Assembly: GCF_008365385.1 (NCBI RefSeq)
Contig: NZ_QOVF01000001.1
Span: 992,001 to 1,056,000 of the forward strand
From: Halopseudomonas laoshanensis
GTDB taxonomy: Bacteria > Pseudomonadota > Gammaproteobacteria > Pseudomonadales > Pseudomonadaceae
Direction: 5' to 3'
DNA: 64,000 bases
Part shown: in pieces, positions 53,215 through 63,470 of the stretch
Layout of the letters: every line of letters starts with the position of its first letter
Numbering within the stretch: the stretch's first letter is position 1
Made by a program: the position numbers and the translations under genes
The notes under the pieces: generated by a model
The model's input: the letters and a program-made list of their open reading frames with translations, nothing else
The model's database searches: none
Told to the model about the DNA's origin: nothing

Positions 53215-55140
53215 ATGCCCACTATTACTCTCCCCGACGGCAGTCAACGCAGTTTCGATCATCCTGTATCCGTAGCCGATGTGGCCGCCTCTATTGGCGC
53301 TGGCCTGGCCAAAGCGACGCTGGCCGGCAAGGTCGATGGCCGTCTGGTCGACGCCTGCGACATCATCGATACCGATGCGACCCTGCAGATCATTACGCCG
53401 AAGGACGAAGAGGGGCTGGAAATCATCCGCCACTCCTGTGCCCACTTGATTGGCCACGCGGTCAAGCAGCTGTACCCGACTGCCAAGATGGTGATCGGTC
53501 CGGTAATTGACGATGGCTTCTATTACGACATCGCCTACGAGCGCTCCTTTACCCCTGACGACATGGCCGCGATCGAAGCGCGCATGCGTGAGCTGATCGC
53601 TACCGATTACGACGTGATCAAGAAGGTCACCCCGCGTGATCAGGTCATCGAGGTGTTCGAGTCCCGCGGTGAAGACTACAAACTGCGTCTGGTCGAAGAC
53701 ATGCCGGACGAGCAGGCCATGGGTCTGTACTACCACGAAGAATACGTCGACATGTGCCGCGGACCGCACGTGCCGAACACCCGCTTCCTCAAAGCCTTCC
53801 AGCTGACTCGGATCTCCGGCGCCTACTGGCGTGGCGATGCGAAGAATGAACAGCTGCAGCGCATTTACGGCACCGCCTGGGCCGACAAGAAGCAGCTGGC
53901 TGCCTACATTCAGCGTATGGAAGAAGCCGAGAAGCGCGACCACCGCAAGATCGGCAAGCGCCTGGGCCTGTTCCATACCCAGGAAGAAGCGCCGGGCATG
54001 GTGTTCTGGCACCCGAATGGCTGGACCATCTATCAGGTGCTCGAGCAGTACATGCGCAACCTGCAGCGCGTCAGCGGTTACAAAGAGATCAAAACCCCAC
54101 AGGTCGTTGACCGCGTCCTCTGGGAGCGCTCCGGCCACTGGGAGCACTACTCGGCGAACATGTTCACCACCGAGTCGGAAAGCCGCGACTACGCGATCAA
54201 GCCGATGAACTGCCCGTGCCACGTACAGGTGTTCAATCAGGGCCTGAAAAGTTACCGCGAGCTGCCTCTGCGTCTGGCCGAGTTCGGCTCCTGCCACCGC
54301 AACGAGCCATCCGGCTCGCTGCACGGCCTGATGCGCGTACGCGGCTTTACCCAGGACGACGCGCATATCTTCTGTACCGATGAGCAGGTCAAGTCCGAGG
54401 CGGCTGATTTCATCAAGCTGACCCTGCAGGTGTACAAGGACTTCGGCTTTGATGATGTCGAGCTGAAACTCTCGACCCGTCCTGAAGACCGCATGGGCGA
54501 CGACGCCGACTGGGACCAAGCCGAACAGGGTCTGGAAGCCGCACTCAACGAAGCGGGCCTGAAATGGGATCTGCAGCCGGGTGAGGGTGCTTTTTATGGT
54601 CCCAAGATCGAATTTTCCCTTAAAGACTGCATCGGCCGGGTATGGCAGTGCGGTACTTTACAACTGGATTTCATGTTGCCGGGCCGGTTGGGCGCGCAAT
54701 ATGTCGCAGAAGATGGTGCACGCAAGACTCCGGTCATGTTGCACCGCGCGATCCTGGGTTCCTTTGAACGATTCATCGGGATTCTGATCGAACACTACGC
54801 TGGCGATTTTCCAGCCTGGCTTGCTCCAACTCAGGCCGCAATTCTCAATATCACCGACAATCAGGCCGATTTTTGCTCCGAAGTGGAGAAAAGTCTCAAT
54901 GAAATGGGCTATCGGGCCACTGCGGACTTGAGAAACGAGAAAATTGGCTTTAAGATTCGCGAGCATACTTTGCACAAGACACCTTACCTCCTGGTAATTG
55001 GAGATAGGGAAGTCGAATCGCACACTGTGGCCGTGCGCACACGGGAGGGTAAAGATCTGGGTTCCATGACTGTTACCGAGTTCTCCGAATACCTCGCCCG
55101 TGACGTTGCACAACGAGGCCGCCAGAATTCGGAGCTATAA
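53215..55140 (+). CDS. thrS: threonyl-tRNA synthetase
   Basis: ThrRS charges tRNA-Thr in the cytosol and edits mischarged serine. The 641 residues (E. coli 642) run in the usual order: N-terminal TGS domain ([20 protein letters not shown]), editing domain with the HxxxH and Cys/His metal site near [17 protein letters not shown], class II catalytic core (motif 2 [20 protein letters not shown], then [12 protein letters not shown]), motif 3 [20 protein letters not shown] and the anticodon-binding tail. ATG 53215 has AGAAGGAG upstream. It heads the infC-rpmI-rplT operon, with the thrS stop 2 bases before the proposed infC start. Confidence 0.98.
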   Translation: MPTITLPDGSQRSFDHPVSVADVAASIGAGLAKATLAGKVDGRLVDACDIIDTDATLQIITPKDEEGLEIIRHSCAHLIGHAVKQLYPTAKMVIGPVIDDGFYYDIAYERSFTPDDMAAIEARMRELIATDYDVIKKVTPRDQVIEVFESRGEDYKLRLVEDMPDEQAMGLYYHEEYVDMCRGPHVPNTRFLKAFQLTRISGAYWRGDAKNEQLQRIYGTAWADKKQLAAYIQRMEEAEKRDHRKIGKRLGLFHTQEEAPGMVFWHPNGWTIYQVLEQYMRNLQRVSGYKEIKTPQVVDRVLWERSGHWEHYSANMFTTESESRDYAIKPMNCPCHVQVFNQGLKSYRELPLRLAEFGSCHRNEPSGSLHGLMRVRGFTQDDAHIFCTDEQVKSEAADFIKLTLQVYKDFGFDDVELKLSTRPEDRMGDDADWDQAEQGLEAALNEAGLKWDLQPGEGAFYGPKIEFSLKDCIGRVWQCGTLQLDFMLPGRLGAQYVAEDGARKTPVMLHRAILGSFERFIGILIEHYAGDFPAWLAPTQAAILNITDNQADFCSEVEKSLNEMGYRATADLRNEKIGFKIREHTLHKTPYLLVIGDREVESHTVAVRTREGKDLGSMTVTEFSEYLARDVAQRGRQNSEL

Positions 55141-55142
55141 AG

Positions 55143-55688
55143 ATTAAACGCGAGATGAGACAAGACAAAAGAGCCGCACAACGCCCGCCGATCAATGAGA
55201 ACATCACGGCGCGCGAAGTCCGCCTGATCGGTGCCGAAGGTGAACAAATCGGTATCGTGTCCATTCAGGAAGCCATGGCCGCTGCAGAAGAGGCCAAGAT
55301 GGACCTGGTTGAGATCTCTCCTGATGCAGAGCCGCCGGTTTGCCGAGTCATGGACTACGGCAAGCACGTCTTCGAAAAGAAGAAACAGCAGGCCGTCGCG
55401 CGCAAGAATCAGAAACAGATTCAGATCAAAGAAATAAAGTTTCGACCAGGGACGGAAGAAGGGGACTATAAGGTGAAGTTACGCAACCTTATACGCTTCC
55501 TAAGTGATGGGGATAAGGCCAAGGTTTCATTGCGATTCCGCGGCCGCGAAATGGCCCACCAGGAGCTGGGGATGGAACTGTTGAAACGGGTCGAACAAGA
55601 CCTGCTTGAATACGGTACCGTCGAACAGTATCCGAAAATGGAAGGTCGTCAGCTGATGATGGTCATCGCACCCAAGAAGAAAAAGTAA
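55143..55688 (+). CDS. infC: translation initiation factor IF-3 (proposed AUU start)
   Basis: IF-3 keeps 30S free and checks the start codon. The protein has the N-domain ([20 protein letters not shown]), the linker rich in Lys, and the C-domain ([39 protein letters not shown]) ending APKKKK. I start it at ATT 55143: GGAG at 55131-55134 is 8 bases upstream, ideal spacing, whereas ATG 55155 has no free ribosome site. An AUU start is known for infC of E. coli, where IF-3 discriminates against it for autoregulation. That gives 181 residues. From ATG 55155 it would be 177. Confidence 0.95.
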   Translation: MKREMRQDKRAAQRPPINENITAREVRLIGAEGEQIGIVSIQEAMAAAEEAKMDLVEISPDAEPPVCRVMDYGKHVFEKKKQQAVARKNQKQIQIKEIKFRPGTEEGDYKVKLRNLIRFLSDGDKAKVSLRFRGREMAHQELGMELLKRVEQDLLEYGTVEQYPKMEGRQLMMVIAPKKKK

Positions 55689-55750
55689 CCTCCAGGGCAA
55701 CGCCAGGCCTTGCGGTTATCTTATTAACGCAATATGCGGAGTACATGAAC

Positions 55751-55951
55751 ATGGCTAAAGTAAAGATGAAGACCAAAAGAGGTGCTGCAAAGCGCTTCAA
55801 GGCTACCGGCAACGGTATTAAGCACAAGCATGCTTTCAAGAGCCACATCCTGACCAAGATGAGCACTAAGCGTAAGCGTCAACTTCGGGGTACTTCCGAG
55901 TTGCACCCTGCTGATGTGCAAAAAGTCGAGCGCATGTTGCGTCTCCGTTAA
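55751..55951 (+). CDS. rpmI: 50S ribosomal protein L35
   Basis: This 66-residue very basic protein is bL35 of the large subunit: [20 protein letters not shown], the [20 protein letters not shown] block and the C-terminal [16 protein letters not shown] 55751 is chosen because GGAG (55738-55741) is 9 bases upstream; another ATG at 55745 is too close to it. It lies between infC and rplT in the usual order. Confidence 0.97.
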   Translation: MAKVKMKTKRGAAKRFKATGNGIKHKHAFKSHILTKMSTKRKRQLRGTSELHPADVQKVERMLRLR

Positions 55952-55973
55952 GTCAAGGTTGAGGATATAAAGA

Positions 55974-56330
55974 ATGGCTCGTGTTAAGCGTGGTGTAATG
56001 GCGCGTAAGCGTCACAAGAAAATTCTGAAACTCGCCAAAGGCTACTACGGTGCACGCTCACGCGTATTCCGTGTTGCCAAGCAGGCGGTCATCAAGGCAG
56101 GTCAATATGCCTATCGTGACCGCAAGCAGCGCAAGCGTCAGTTCCGTGCTCTGTGGATCGCTCGTATCAACGCTGGTGCTCGTATGAACGGCATGTCTTA
56201 TAGCCGTTTGATCGCTGGTTTGAAAAAGTCGTCCATCGAAATCGACCGTAAAGTTCTGGCCGATCTGGCTGTGAACGAAAAAGCGGCGTTTACCGCGATT
56301 GTCGAAAAAGCAAAGGCTAGCCTGGCTTAA
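55974..56330 (+). CDS. rplT: 50S ribosomal protein L20
   Basis: This 118-residue protein is bL20, which binds 23S rRNA early in assembly and represses the rpmI-rplT messenger in E. coli. The N-terminal tail [20 protein letters not shown], the [20 protein letters not shown] block and the globular C-terminal [20 protein letters not shown] are all standard. It starts 22 bases after rpmI with GAGGATATAAAG. A strong terminator separates it from pheS. Confidence 0.98.
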   Translation: MARVKRGVMARKRHKKILKLAKGYYGARSRVFRVAKQAVIKAGQYAYRDRKQRKRQFRALWIARINAGARMNGMSYSRLIAGLKKSSIEIDRKVLADLAVNEKAAFTAIVEKAKASLA

Positions 56331-56380
56331 GCCCTCGTTACGACAATCACCGGAGCCTGGCTCCGGTTGGCAACGTCATT

Positions 56381-56418
56381 AATAGGGGAAGAGCCTCATC
56401 GCTCTTCCCCTATTTTTG
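56381..56418 (+). terminator. strong terminator/possible attenuator before pheST
   Basis: A perfect 14-bp stem (AATAGGGGAAGAGC / GCTCTTCCCCTATT) with loop CTCATC is followed by TTTTTG, and the pheS ATG is only 16 bases past it. A second hairpin, CCGGAGCC-TGG-CTCCGG, lies at 56350-56366. In E. coli pheST is controlled by attenuation, but I see no Phe-rich leader peptide between rplT and this hairpin. Confidence 0.9.
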
Positions 56419-56434
56419 TTTCTGGAGTCTGTAA

Positions 56435-57439
<1,005 letters not shown>

Positions 57440-57478
57440 GCGCCGCACCCGCAACCCTTTTGAGAGCAGGAACCAACA

Positions 57479-59860
57479 ATGAAATTCAGTGAACAGTGGC
57501 TGCGCACCTGGGTGAACCCCAACGTCTCCCGTGACGAACTGGTCTCGCGCCTGTCCATGACCGGACTCGAAGTAGACAGCGTCACCCCGGCCGCTGGTGT
57601 GTTCAGCGGTGTGGTGGTGGGCGAGATCGTCAGCGCCGAGCAGCATCCCGATGCTGACAAACTGCGCGTGTGCCAGGTCAGCAATGGTAGCGAGCAGTTT
57701 CAGGTGGTTTGCGGCGCGCCGAATGCGCGACCCGGCATCAAGATCCCCTTTGCCATGGTCGGCGCCGAACTGGGCGAAGACTTCAAGATCAAGAAGGCCA
57801 AGCTGCGCGGTGTGGAATCCTTCGGCATGCTCTGTTCCGCTGCCGAACTGAAACTATCCGACGATCACGATGGCCTCTACGAGCTGCCAACGGACGCCCC
57901 CACAGGTCAAAACCTGCGTGAATACCTGGGCCTGGATGACGCGATTATCGAAGTCGATCTGACCCCCAACCGTGGCGACTGTCTGTCCATCGCTGGGCTG
58001 GCCCGTGAAGTCGGTGCCAATTACGGCGAGGCGGTTTCGCCCGTGCAGATTGATGCCGTGGCGGCGGTGCATGATGAGGTGCGTCCAGTCGAGCTCAACG
58101 CCCCCAAGGCCTGCCCGCGCTATCTGGGTCGCGTTGTCCGTAATGTGGATTTGTCGCGCCAGACGCCCTTGTGGATGGTCGAGCGCCTGCGTCGCAGCGA
58201 TATCCGCAGCATCGATGCGGTTGTGGACATCACCAACTACGTCATGCTGGAACTGGGTCAGCCACTGCATGCGTTCGATCTCGCCGAAATCAAGGGCGGT
58301 ATTCGCGTGCGCATGGCCGAGGAGGGCGAAAAACTGGTTCTGCTTGATGGCCAGGAAATCAGCCTGCGCGCCGATACCCTGGTCATCGCCGACCACGAAC
58401 GTCCGCTGGCCATGGCCGGCATTATGGGTGGTGAGCATAGCGGCGTCAGCGCAGGCACGCGTGATCTGTTTCTGGAAAGCGCGTTTTTCGACACCATCGC
58501 TATTGCCGGCAAAGCCCGCGGCTACAGCTTGCACACCGACTCCTCGCATCGCTTTGAGCGCGGCGTGGATTGGCAGCTGCAGCGCGACGCCATAGAGCGC
58601 GCCACCGCGCTGGTGGTGGAGATCGTTGGCGGTGAGCCCGGTCCGGTGATTGAAGCCGTCAACGAAACGACATTGCCAACATTAAAGCAGATCACCCTGC
58701 GCAGCGAACGTATCAACCAGATGCTCGGCATGCAGATGAAAGGCGCCGACGTTGAAGCCTACCTGTCCGGTCTGGGGCTATACATTACGGCCGACGGCGA
58801 AGGCCAATGGCAGGTCGACGTGCCGAGTCATCGTTTCGATATCAGCATTGAAGTTGATCTGATCGAAGAGCTCGCCCGCCTGTACGGTTACAACCGTTTG
58901 CCGGTCAGCGCGCCGACTGCGGCGCTGAACCTGACAGCCAAGCCGGAAACCCGCGGTGAGTTGCCAGTTCTGCGTCGTCTGTTGGTTGCCCGCGGTTATC
59001 ACGAAGCTATCACCTACAGCTTTGTCGAGCCGGGCCTCAACAAGCTCTTTGACCCCGAGGTTGAACCGCTGGCACTGGCTAACCCTATCTCATCTGATAT
59101 GGCAGTGATGCGTACCTCGCTGTGGCCGGGCCTGAGCAAGGCCGTGCAATACAACCAGAACCGCCAGCAGGGCCGCGTGCGTTTGTTTGAAAGCGGCCTG
59201 CGCTTCGTGCCTCAAAGCAATGGCGAGTTGCTACAGGAGCCGATGCTGTCCGGCGTCGCTTGTGCGTCACGTCTGCCGGAAGGTTGGGCCAATGGCAGCG
59301 ACAAGCTCGACTTTCATGATGTAAAGGGCGACGTTGAAGCGTTGCTGGGGCAGGGCGGTGCTGGCAATCAGTATCTGTTCGAACCGGCCGAGCACCCCGC
59401 GCTGCACCCGGGTCAGAGCGCCCGCATCAGTCGTGACGGCGAAACTGTCGGCTGGCTTGGCGCGCTGCATCCGCAATTGCTGACCGAGCTGGACATTCAA
59501 GGCCCATTGTTCGTTTTTGAGCTAACCTTAAGCAGGATCATTCAGGGTCGGCTGCCTAAATTCGCTGAACTGTCACGTTTCCCGGAAGTCCGAAGGGATG
59601 TGGCATTGCTCGTCGACAAGACGGTCGTAGCTGAAGATTTGTTGGCAGACATTCGTGCAAATGCAGGTGATGCCCTTAAAAACCTCAGGTTGTTTGACGT
59701 GTATGAGGGTAAAGGTATTGATCCGCATAGAAAAAGTCTGGCAATCGGCTTGACGTTACAGCATTCCTCGCGCACTCTTACTGATGATGAGGTGAACGCT
59801 GTCATGGACAAGGTGCTGACGTCCCTGGAGCAAAGGTTCAATGCCACACTAAGGAAATAG
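57479..59860 (+). CDS. pheT: phenylalanyl-tRNA synthetase beta subunit
   Basis: This 793-residue beta subunit (E. coli 795) has an EMAP/OB tRNA-binding domain (VVGEIVSAEQHPDADKLRVC), the B3/B4 editing domain (RGDCLSIAGLAREVGANYGE; GIMGGEHSGVSAGTRDLFLE), the B5 DNA-binding-like domain, a pseudo-catalytic core (RGELPVLRRLLVARGYHEAI) and a C-terminal ferredoxin-like anticodon-binding domain (LSRFPEVRRDVALLVDKTVV, LTDDEVNAVMDKVLTSLEQR). It is separated from ihfA by 3 bases. Confidence 0.98.
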   Translation: MKFSEQWLRTWVNPNVSRDELVSRLSMTGLEVDSVTPAAGVFSGVVVGEIVSAEQHPDADKLRVCQVSNGSEQFQVVCGAPNARPGIKIPFAMVGAELGEDFKIKKAKLRGVESFGMLCSAAELKLSDDHDGLYELPTDAPTGQNLREYLGLDDAIIEVDLTPNRGDCLSIAGLAREVGANYGEAVSPVQIDAVAAVHDEVRPVELNAPKACPRYLGRVVRNVDLSRQTPLWMVERLRRSDIRSIDAVVDITNYVMLELGQPLHAFDLAEIKGGIRVRMAEEGEKLVLLDGQEISLRADTLVIADHERPLAMAGIMGGEHSGVSAGTRDLFLESAFFDTIAIAGKARGYSLHTDSSHRFERGVDWQLQRDAIERATALVVEIVGGEPGPVIEAVNETTLPTLKQITLRSERINQMLGMQMKGADVEAYLSGLGLYITADGEGQWQVDVPSHRFDISIEVDLIEELARLYGYNRLPVSAPTAALNLTAKPETRGELPVLRRLLVARGYHEAITYSFVEPGLNKLFDPEVEPLALANPISSDMAVMRTSLWPGLSKAVQYNQNRQQGRVRLFESGLRFVPQSNGELLQEPMLSGVACASRLPEGWANGSDKLDFHDVKGDVEALLGQGGAGNQYLFEPAEHPALHPGQSARISRDGETVGWLGALHPQLLTELDIQGPLFVFELTLSRIIQGRLPKFAELSRFPEVRRDVALLVDKTVVAEDLLADIRANAGDALKNLRLFDVYEGKGIDPHRKSLAIGLTLQHSSRTLTDDEVNAVMDKVLTSLEQRFNATLRK

Positions 59861-59863
59861 CCT

Positions 59864-60166
59864 ATGGGGGCTCTGACAAAAGCAGAAATGGCAGAACGTC
59901 TCTACGAGGAACTCGGCTTCAACAAGCGTGAAGCCAAGGAACTGGTAGAACTGTTTTTCGAAGAGATTCGCAATGCCCTGGAAAGCAACGAGCAGGTCAA
60001 ATTATCCGGTTTCGGCAATTTTGATCTGCGCGACAAGCGCCAGCGGCCAGGCCGTAATCCCAAGACCGGTGAAGAAATTCCCATTACCGCCCGGCGTGTG
60101 GTCACCTTTCGCCCCGGACAAAAACTCAAGGCACGAGTAGAAGCGTATGCTGGAACCCAGCCATAA
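59864..60166 (+). CDS. ihfA: integration host factor alpha subunit
   Basis: This 100-residue HU/IHF-fold protein pairs with IhfB and bends DNA about 160 degrees at specific sites. The N-terminal [20 protein letters not shown], the [20 protein letters not shown] strand region with the proline that intercalates, and the [20 protein letters not shown] arm match IHF alpha. It begins 3 bases after pheT with AAGGA before the ATG and overlaps merR by 20 bases, the order seen throughout pseudomonads. Confidence 0.98.
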   Translation: MGALTKAEMAERLYEELGFNKREAKELVELFFEEIRNALESNEQVKLSGFGNFDLRDKRQRPGRNPKTGEEIPITARRVVTFRPGQKLKARVEAYAGTQP

Positions 60167-60506
60167 CGATGAACTACCAGTCATACCTGGTAAACGTTAC
60201 TTCACCATCGGTGAAGTGAGCGATCTTTGCGCAGTCAAACCCCATGTACTGCGCTACTGGGAACAGGAATTCCCGCAATTGTCTCCGGTCAAGCGCCGCG
60301 GCAACCGTCGTTACTACCAGCGCCAGGACGTTCTGATGATCCGTCAGATTCGCGCGCTGCTGTATGACCAGGGCTTTACCATCGGCGGTGCGCGACAGCG
60401 TCTCTCCGGCGACGAAGCCAAGGAAGACGTCACCCATTACAAGCAGTTGATCCGTCAAACGATCACTGAGCTGGAAGAAGTTCTGCAGGTTCTGCGCACC
60501 CACTGA
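60147..60506 (+). CDS. MerR-family regulator downstream of ihfA
   Basis: This 119-residue protein has a MerR winged-helix domain ([60 protein letters not shown]) and a short coiled-coil tail ([20 protein letters not shown]) without a metal-binding cysteine cluster. It therefore lacks the ligand domain of classical MerR proteins. The ATG at 60147 is inside ihfA, so expression is coupled. This gene sits after ihfA in P. aeruginosa too. The regulatory target is unknown. Confidence 0.93.
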   Translation: MLEPSHNDELPVIPGKRYFTIGEVSDLCAVKPHVLRYWEQEFPQLSPVKRRGNRRYYQRQDVLMIRQIRALLYDQGFTIGGARQRLSGDEAKEDVTHYKQLIRQTITELEEVLQVLRTH

Positions 60507-60531
60507 ACCTGCCTCAACCCGAAAAAAAACT

Positions 60532-60559
60532 TTCTCATTTCAGATAGTTAATGTATTAT
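60532..60559 (+). promoter_or_regulatory. candidate promoter of tRNA-Pro
   Basis: TTCTCA (60532-60537), a 16-bp spacer and TATTAT (60554-60559) are followed by a GC-rich discriminator GCGACCCGC. Transcription would start near 60566, about 29 bases before the tRNA. The -35 matches only four of six bases. Confidence 0.5.
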
Positions 60560-60593
60560 GCGACCCGCTTCGACAGACAAAGTCGAAGCGACG

Positions 60594-60671
<78 letters not shown>

Positions 60672-60687
60672 ATATTATCGATGACTT

Positions 60688-60715
60688 AGCCCAATGTTCG
60701 CGCATTGGGCTTTTT
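60688..60715 (+). terminator. intrinsic terminator of tRNA-Pro
   Basis: A 9-bp stem (AGCCCAATG / CATTGGGCT) closes over TTCGCG and runs into five T residues, 16 bases after the tRNA. Confidence 0.9.
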
Positions 60716-60867
60716 CATTTGTGGGGACTTTGCGGGGCTTATGCGCTCTGTTTATTCCAAAAGCGCGCATTGCGCTTCCCAGCGACACAACTCTCCGCGC
60801 GTCTTTAATCTGCCTGAACTTCAAGCTTGCTACTCTCACTGCTTAATCCATCCAAGAGGAATATCCC

Positions 60868-61209
60868 ATGGCTACCAACCGCTCACGTCGTTTGCGCAAA
60901 AAACTCTGTGTTGATGAATTTCAGGAGCTGGGTTTTGAACTGAATCTGGACTTGAAAGACGACCTCAGCGTTGAAGAGATTGATACCTTTCTCGACCAAT
61001 TCATCCTGCAGGCCCTGGATGCAAACGGCCTGGATTATGTTGGCGGCGAAGACTTCGGCCTGGTGTGCCTGGCCGGGCGTGGCTCGGTCACCGAAGAACA
61101 GCGCGCGGCAGTCGAAAGCTGGCTCAAGGGCCGTAGCGAACTGACAAAAGTCGAAGTCAGTCCGTTATTGGATGCATGGTATCCAGATAAGCCAATTACT
61201 GCGGCATAG
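60868..61209 (+). CDS. yggL: YggL-type (DUF469) 50S ribosome-binding protein
   Basis: This 113-residue protein is of the YggL family, small basic-then-acidic proteins reported to bind the 50S subunit. Recognisable blocks are RSRRLRKKLCVDEFQELGFE, VEEIDTFLDQFILQALDANG and LDYVGGEDFGLVCLAGRGSV, then EEQRAAVESWLKGR. Ribosome site AAGAGG precedes ATG 60868. It stands alone between the tRNA-Pro terminator and a long spacer before the two-partner secretion genes. Confidence 0.92.
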   Translation: MATNRSRRLRKKLCVDEFQELGFELNLDLKDDLSVEEIDTFLDQFILQALDANGLDYVGGEDFGLVCLAGRGSVTEEQRAAVESWLKGRSELTKVEVSPLLDAWYPDKPITAA

Positions 61210-61724
61210 CCGCACGCGGCTACATCAGCACGCCTGCACTGGGTCGCCCCAGACCTGAATACGCGAAGAGTAACGCTGCCGTACCATGCTCTGGGGCGCT
61301 GCAACGAGTGGGTCGTTGCACGCACTATTTCCCACCAGCGCTCTACTGAATTGGCTCAACCTGCCGATAGCCTGATTATGGGATTTCGCGGGGAAGTGCC
61401 CCAGCACTGTTACGGTTTGCTGAGATTATCAATCGCCGGCGGTATTCGTTAGGACTTTGTTTCAAAATGTTGTAACGTGCCGTTATAGCCGAATAACTGG
61501 CGCCATTTTTTTGCTGTATGAGACCTGGTTCAAGTTTCACGCTTTGTTTTAGCGGCCTCGCGTTCATCCGAGATCGCCCAGAATGTTTTCGCCCATTCGG
61601 GTAGTTTCACCTCTTCTCCATATTTCACACCCTCTACGACTTTTGCGCAGGATGCGCGAAACGGGCACATGCGGATTACTCGCAGGCTCGTTCGAACGCG
61701 TCTGGGTGTGCCAAGGGGTCTATT
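61210..61724 (+). other. 515-base spacer upstream of tpsB
   Basis: No gene is supported. A perfect 8-bp hairpin (TGCAACGA / TCGTTGCA, 61300-61320, loop GTGGG) is present without a T-run. Base composition becomes more AT-rich after about 61420, as would suit a promoter for tpsB, but no convincing -35/-10 pair was identified. The tpsB ribosome site AAGGGG is at 61713-61718. Confidence 0.6.
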
Positions 61725-63392
61725 TTGCAAAAAAAAATAATGACATTTGCACTTCTAACGTTGAGTTCCACTGCCTTTGCACAATTTCCTGACGGCGGCA
61801 GCCAGCTACAACAAATCCCGCCATCACCTACCCTGGAACAAGCCGAACCAGAGATTCAGGTCGAACAAACCCAAACACCTGCGGTTACCCCAGCCGATTC
61901 CGCCAGAATCCAGGTCAATTCATTGCATCTGACCGGCCAGAGTCTGTACACCGAAGCCGAGTTGCTAAGCGTGACTGGCTTTACCGCAGGGCAAGAGCTG
62001 AGTCTCGGCGAACTGCAGCAGATGGCTACGCGTATCGCAGCTTTCTACCATGAAAAAGGTTATTTCGTTGCTCAGGCATATCTCCCTGCCCAGGAGATCC
62101 AGCAGGGCGCCGTCACTATCGCGGTGGTGGAAGGTCGTTATGGCGACATCAGTTTGCGCAACCAAAGTAACCTGTCCGATCGCCAGGTAAATAGCTCCCT
62201 TGCGGGTCTTAATAGTGGTGAGGTGATCGAATCATCCGCACTGGAGAGCCGTTTGCTACTCCTGTCGGATACCCCCGGCGTGAACGTCAGATCAACGTTG
62301 GTTCCCGGCGCATCTGTCGGTGCAGCTGATCTGGTAGTCGATGTCGTTCCCGGGCAGCGAGTGAACGGCAGCATCGATGCCGACAATGCCGGCAACTACT
62401 ACACCGGCGAATATCGCCTGGGTGCCACGCTAAACATCAATAATCTGGCAGGCCAGGGCGATGTTGCCACGTTACGCGTGCTACACGGCTTCGATGGCTT
62501 GAACTATGGCCGTGCCGCCTACCAGATGCAGTTTGGTCGGGCCACTGCGGGCGTGGCCTACAGCCGGATGGAATACGAGCTGGGTAAGGATTTCAGTGAC
62601 CTGGATGCCAACGGCACGGCGGACATTGCCAGCGTCTTTGCCAGTTATCCGCTGATTCGTTCGCGCCGCAGCAACCTCTATGCTCAGGTGGGCTATGACT
62701 ACAAGACTTTTGAAGACCGCATCGACGCGTTATCGCCGCCTATAGTTGTCGACAAGAATATCCATGTGCTGATGACGACCCTGCGCGGCGACCATCGCGA
62801 TGACCTCGGCCGTGGCGGTGTGACGGCGGGTGGGGTGACCTGGTCAACTGGCGTGCTGGATATAGAAACGCCAGAAGCTCGTGCTGCGGACGACATCTCA
62901 GCGCGCAGAAATGGCAATTACAACAAGCTCGGCATGTATGCCATGCGCCTGCAGAACATTACCGAACGCGTCTCGCTTTATGGCGCGATCAGCGGTCAGC
63001 TCGCTTCCAAGAACCTCGACAGCTCCGAGCAGATGTCCCTGGGCGGCATGTACGGTGTGCGCGCTTATCCCCAGGGCGAAGCTTTTGGTGATGAGGGTTA
63101 TCTGGCCACGCTAGAGGCCAGGTACCTGCTGGCCCAGCTGTCCAGCCAGCAACTTGGCCAAGTGCATCTGGTCGGCTTTGTTGACGGCGGCTCTGTCACC
63201 GTCAACAAGGATCCCTGGGACGGTTCGGATAACTCGCGCACCCTGACCGGTGCGGGTGTGGGCGTTAACTGGGTGGATACCAATAATTTCTCTGTGAAGG
63301 CTTCCTACGCGCGAAAGCTCGGTAGTGAAGATGCTACGGCGGCGCCGGATTCGAATGGGCGCTTCTGGGTGCAACTGGTCAAATACTTTTGA
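61725..63392 (+). CDS. TpsB outer-membrane transporter (ShlB/FhaC family)
   Basis: This 555-residue outer-membrane protein secretes its TpsA partner (two-partner secretion, type Vb). A signal peptide (MQKKIMTFALLTLSSTAFAQ) is followed by a Pro/Gln-rich linker, one or two POTRA domains (IQVNSLHLTGQSLYTEAELL; QQGAVTIAVVEGRYGDISLR) and a 16-strand beta-barrel ending in a terminal Phe (WVQLVKYF). The lid-loop motif is GVRAYPQGEA, with Ala where VRGY/F is usual. I use TTG 61725: AAGGGG is 6 bases upstream and the two lysines needed for the signal peptide precede the internal ATG 61740. It lies 78 bases before tpsA. Confidence 0.93.
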   Translation: MQKKIMTFALLTLSSTAFAQFPDGGSQLQQIPPSPTLEQAEPEIQVEQTQTPAVTPADSARIQVNSLHLTGQSLYTEAELLSVTGFTAGQELSLGELQQMATRIAAFYHEKGYFVAQAYLPAQEIQQGAVTIAVVEGRYGDISLRNQSNLSDRQVNSSLAGLNSGEVIESSALESRLLLLSDTPGVNVRSTLVPGASVGAADLVVDVVPGQRVNGSIDADNAGNYYTGEYRLGATLNINNLAGQGDVATLRVLHGFDGLNYGRAAYQMQFGRATAGVAYSRMEYELGKDFSDLDANGTADIASVFASYPLIRSRRSNLYAQVGYDYKTFEDRIDALSPPIVVDKNIHVLMTTLRGDHRDDLGRGGVTAGGVTWSTGVLDIETPEARAADDISARRNGNYNKLGMYAMRLQNITERVSLYGAISGQLASKNLDSSEQMSLGGMYGVRAYPQGEAFGDEGYLATLEARYLLAQLSSQQLGQVHLVGFVDGGSVTVNKDPWDGSDNSRTLTGAGVGVNWVDTNNFSVKASYARKLGSEDATAAPDSNGRFWVQLVKYF

Positions 63393-63470
63393 TGGCCGAC
63401 TTGGCTCAGTACAAAGAACACGGGCCTGAAAGGCTCGCAAAAAATGCCTGCAACAGGGTAGGAACACATA

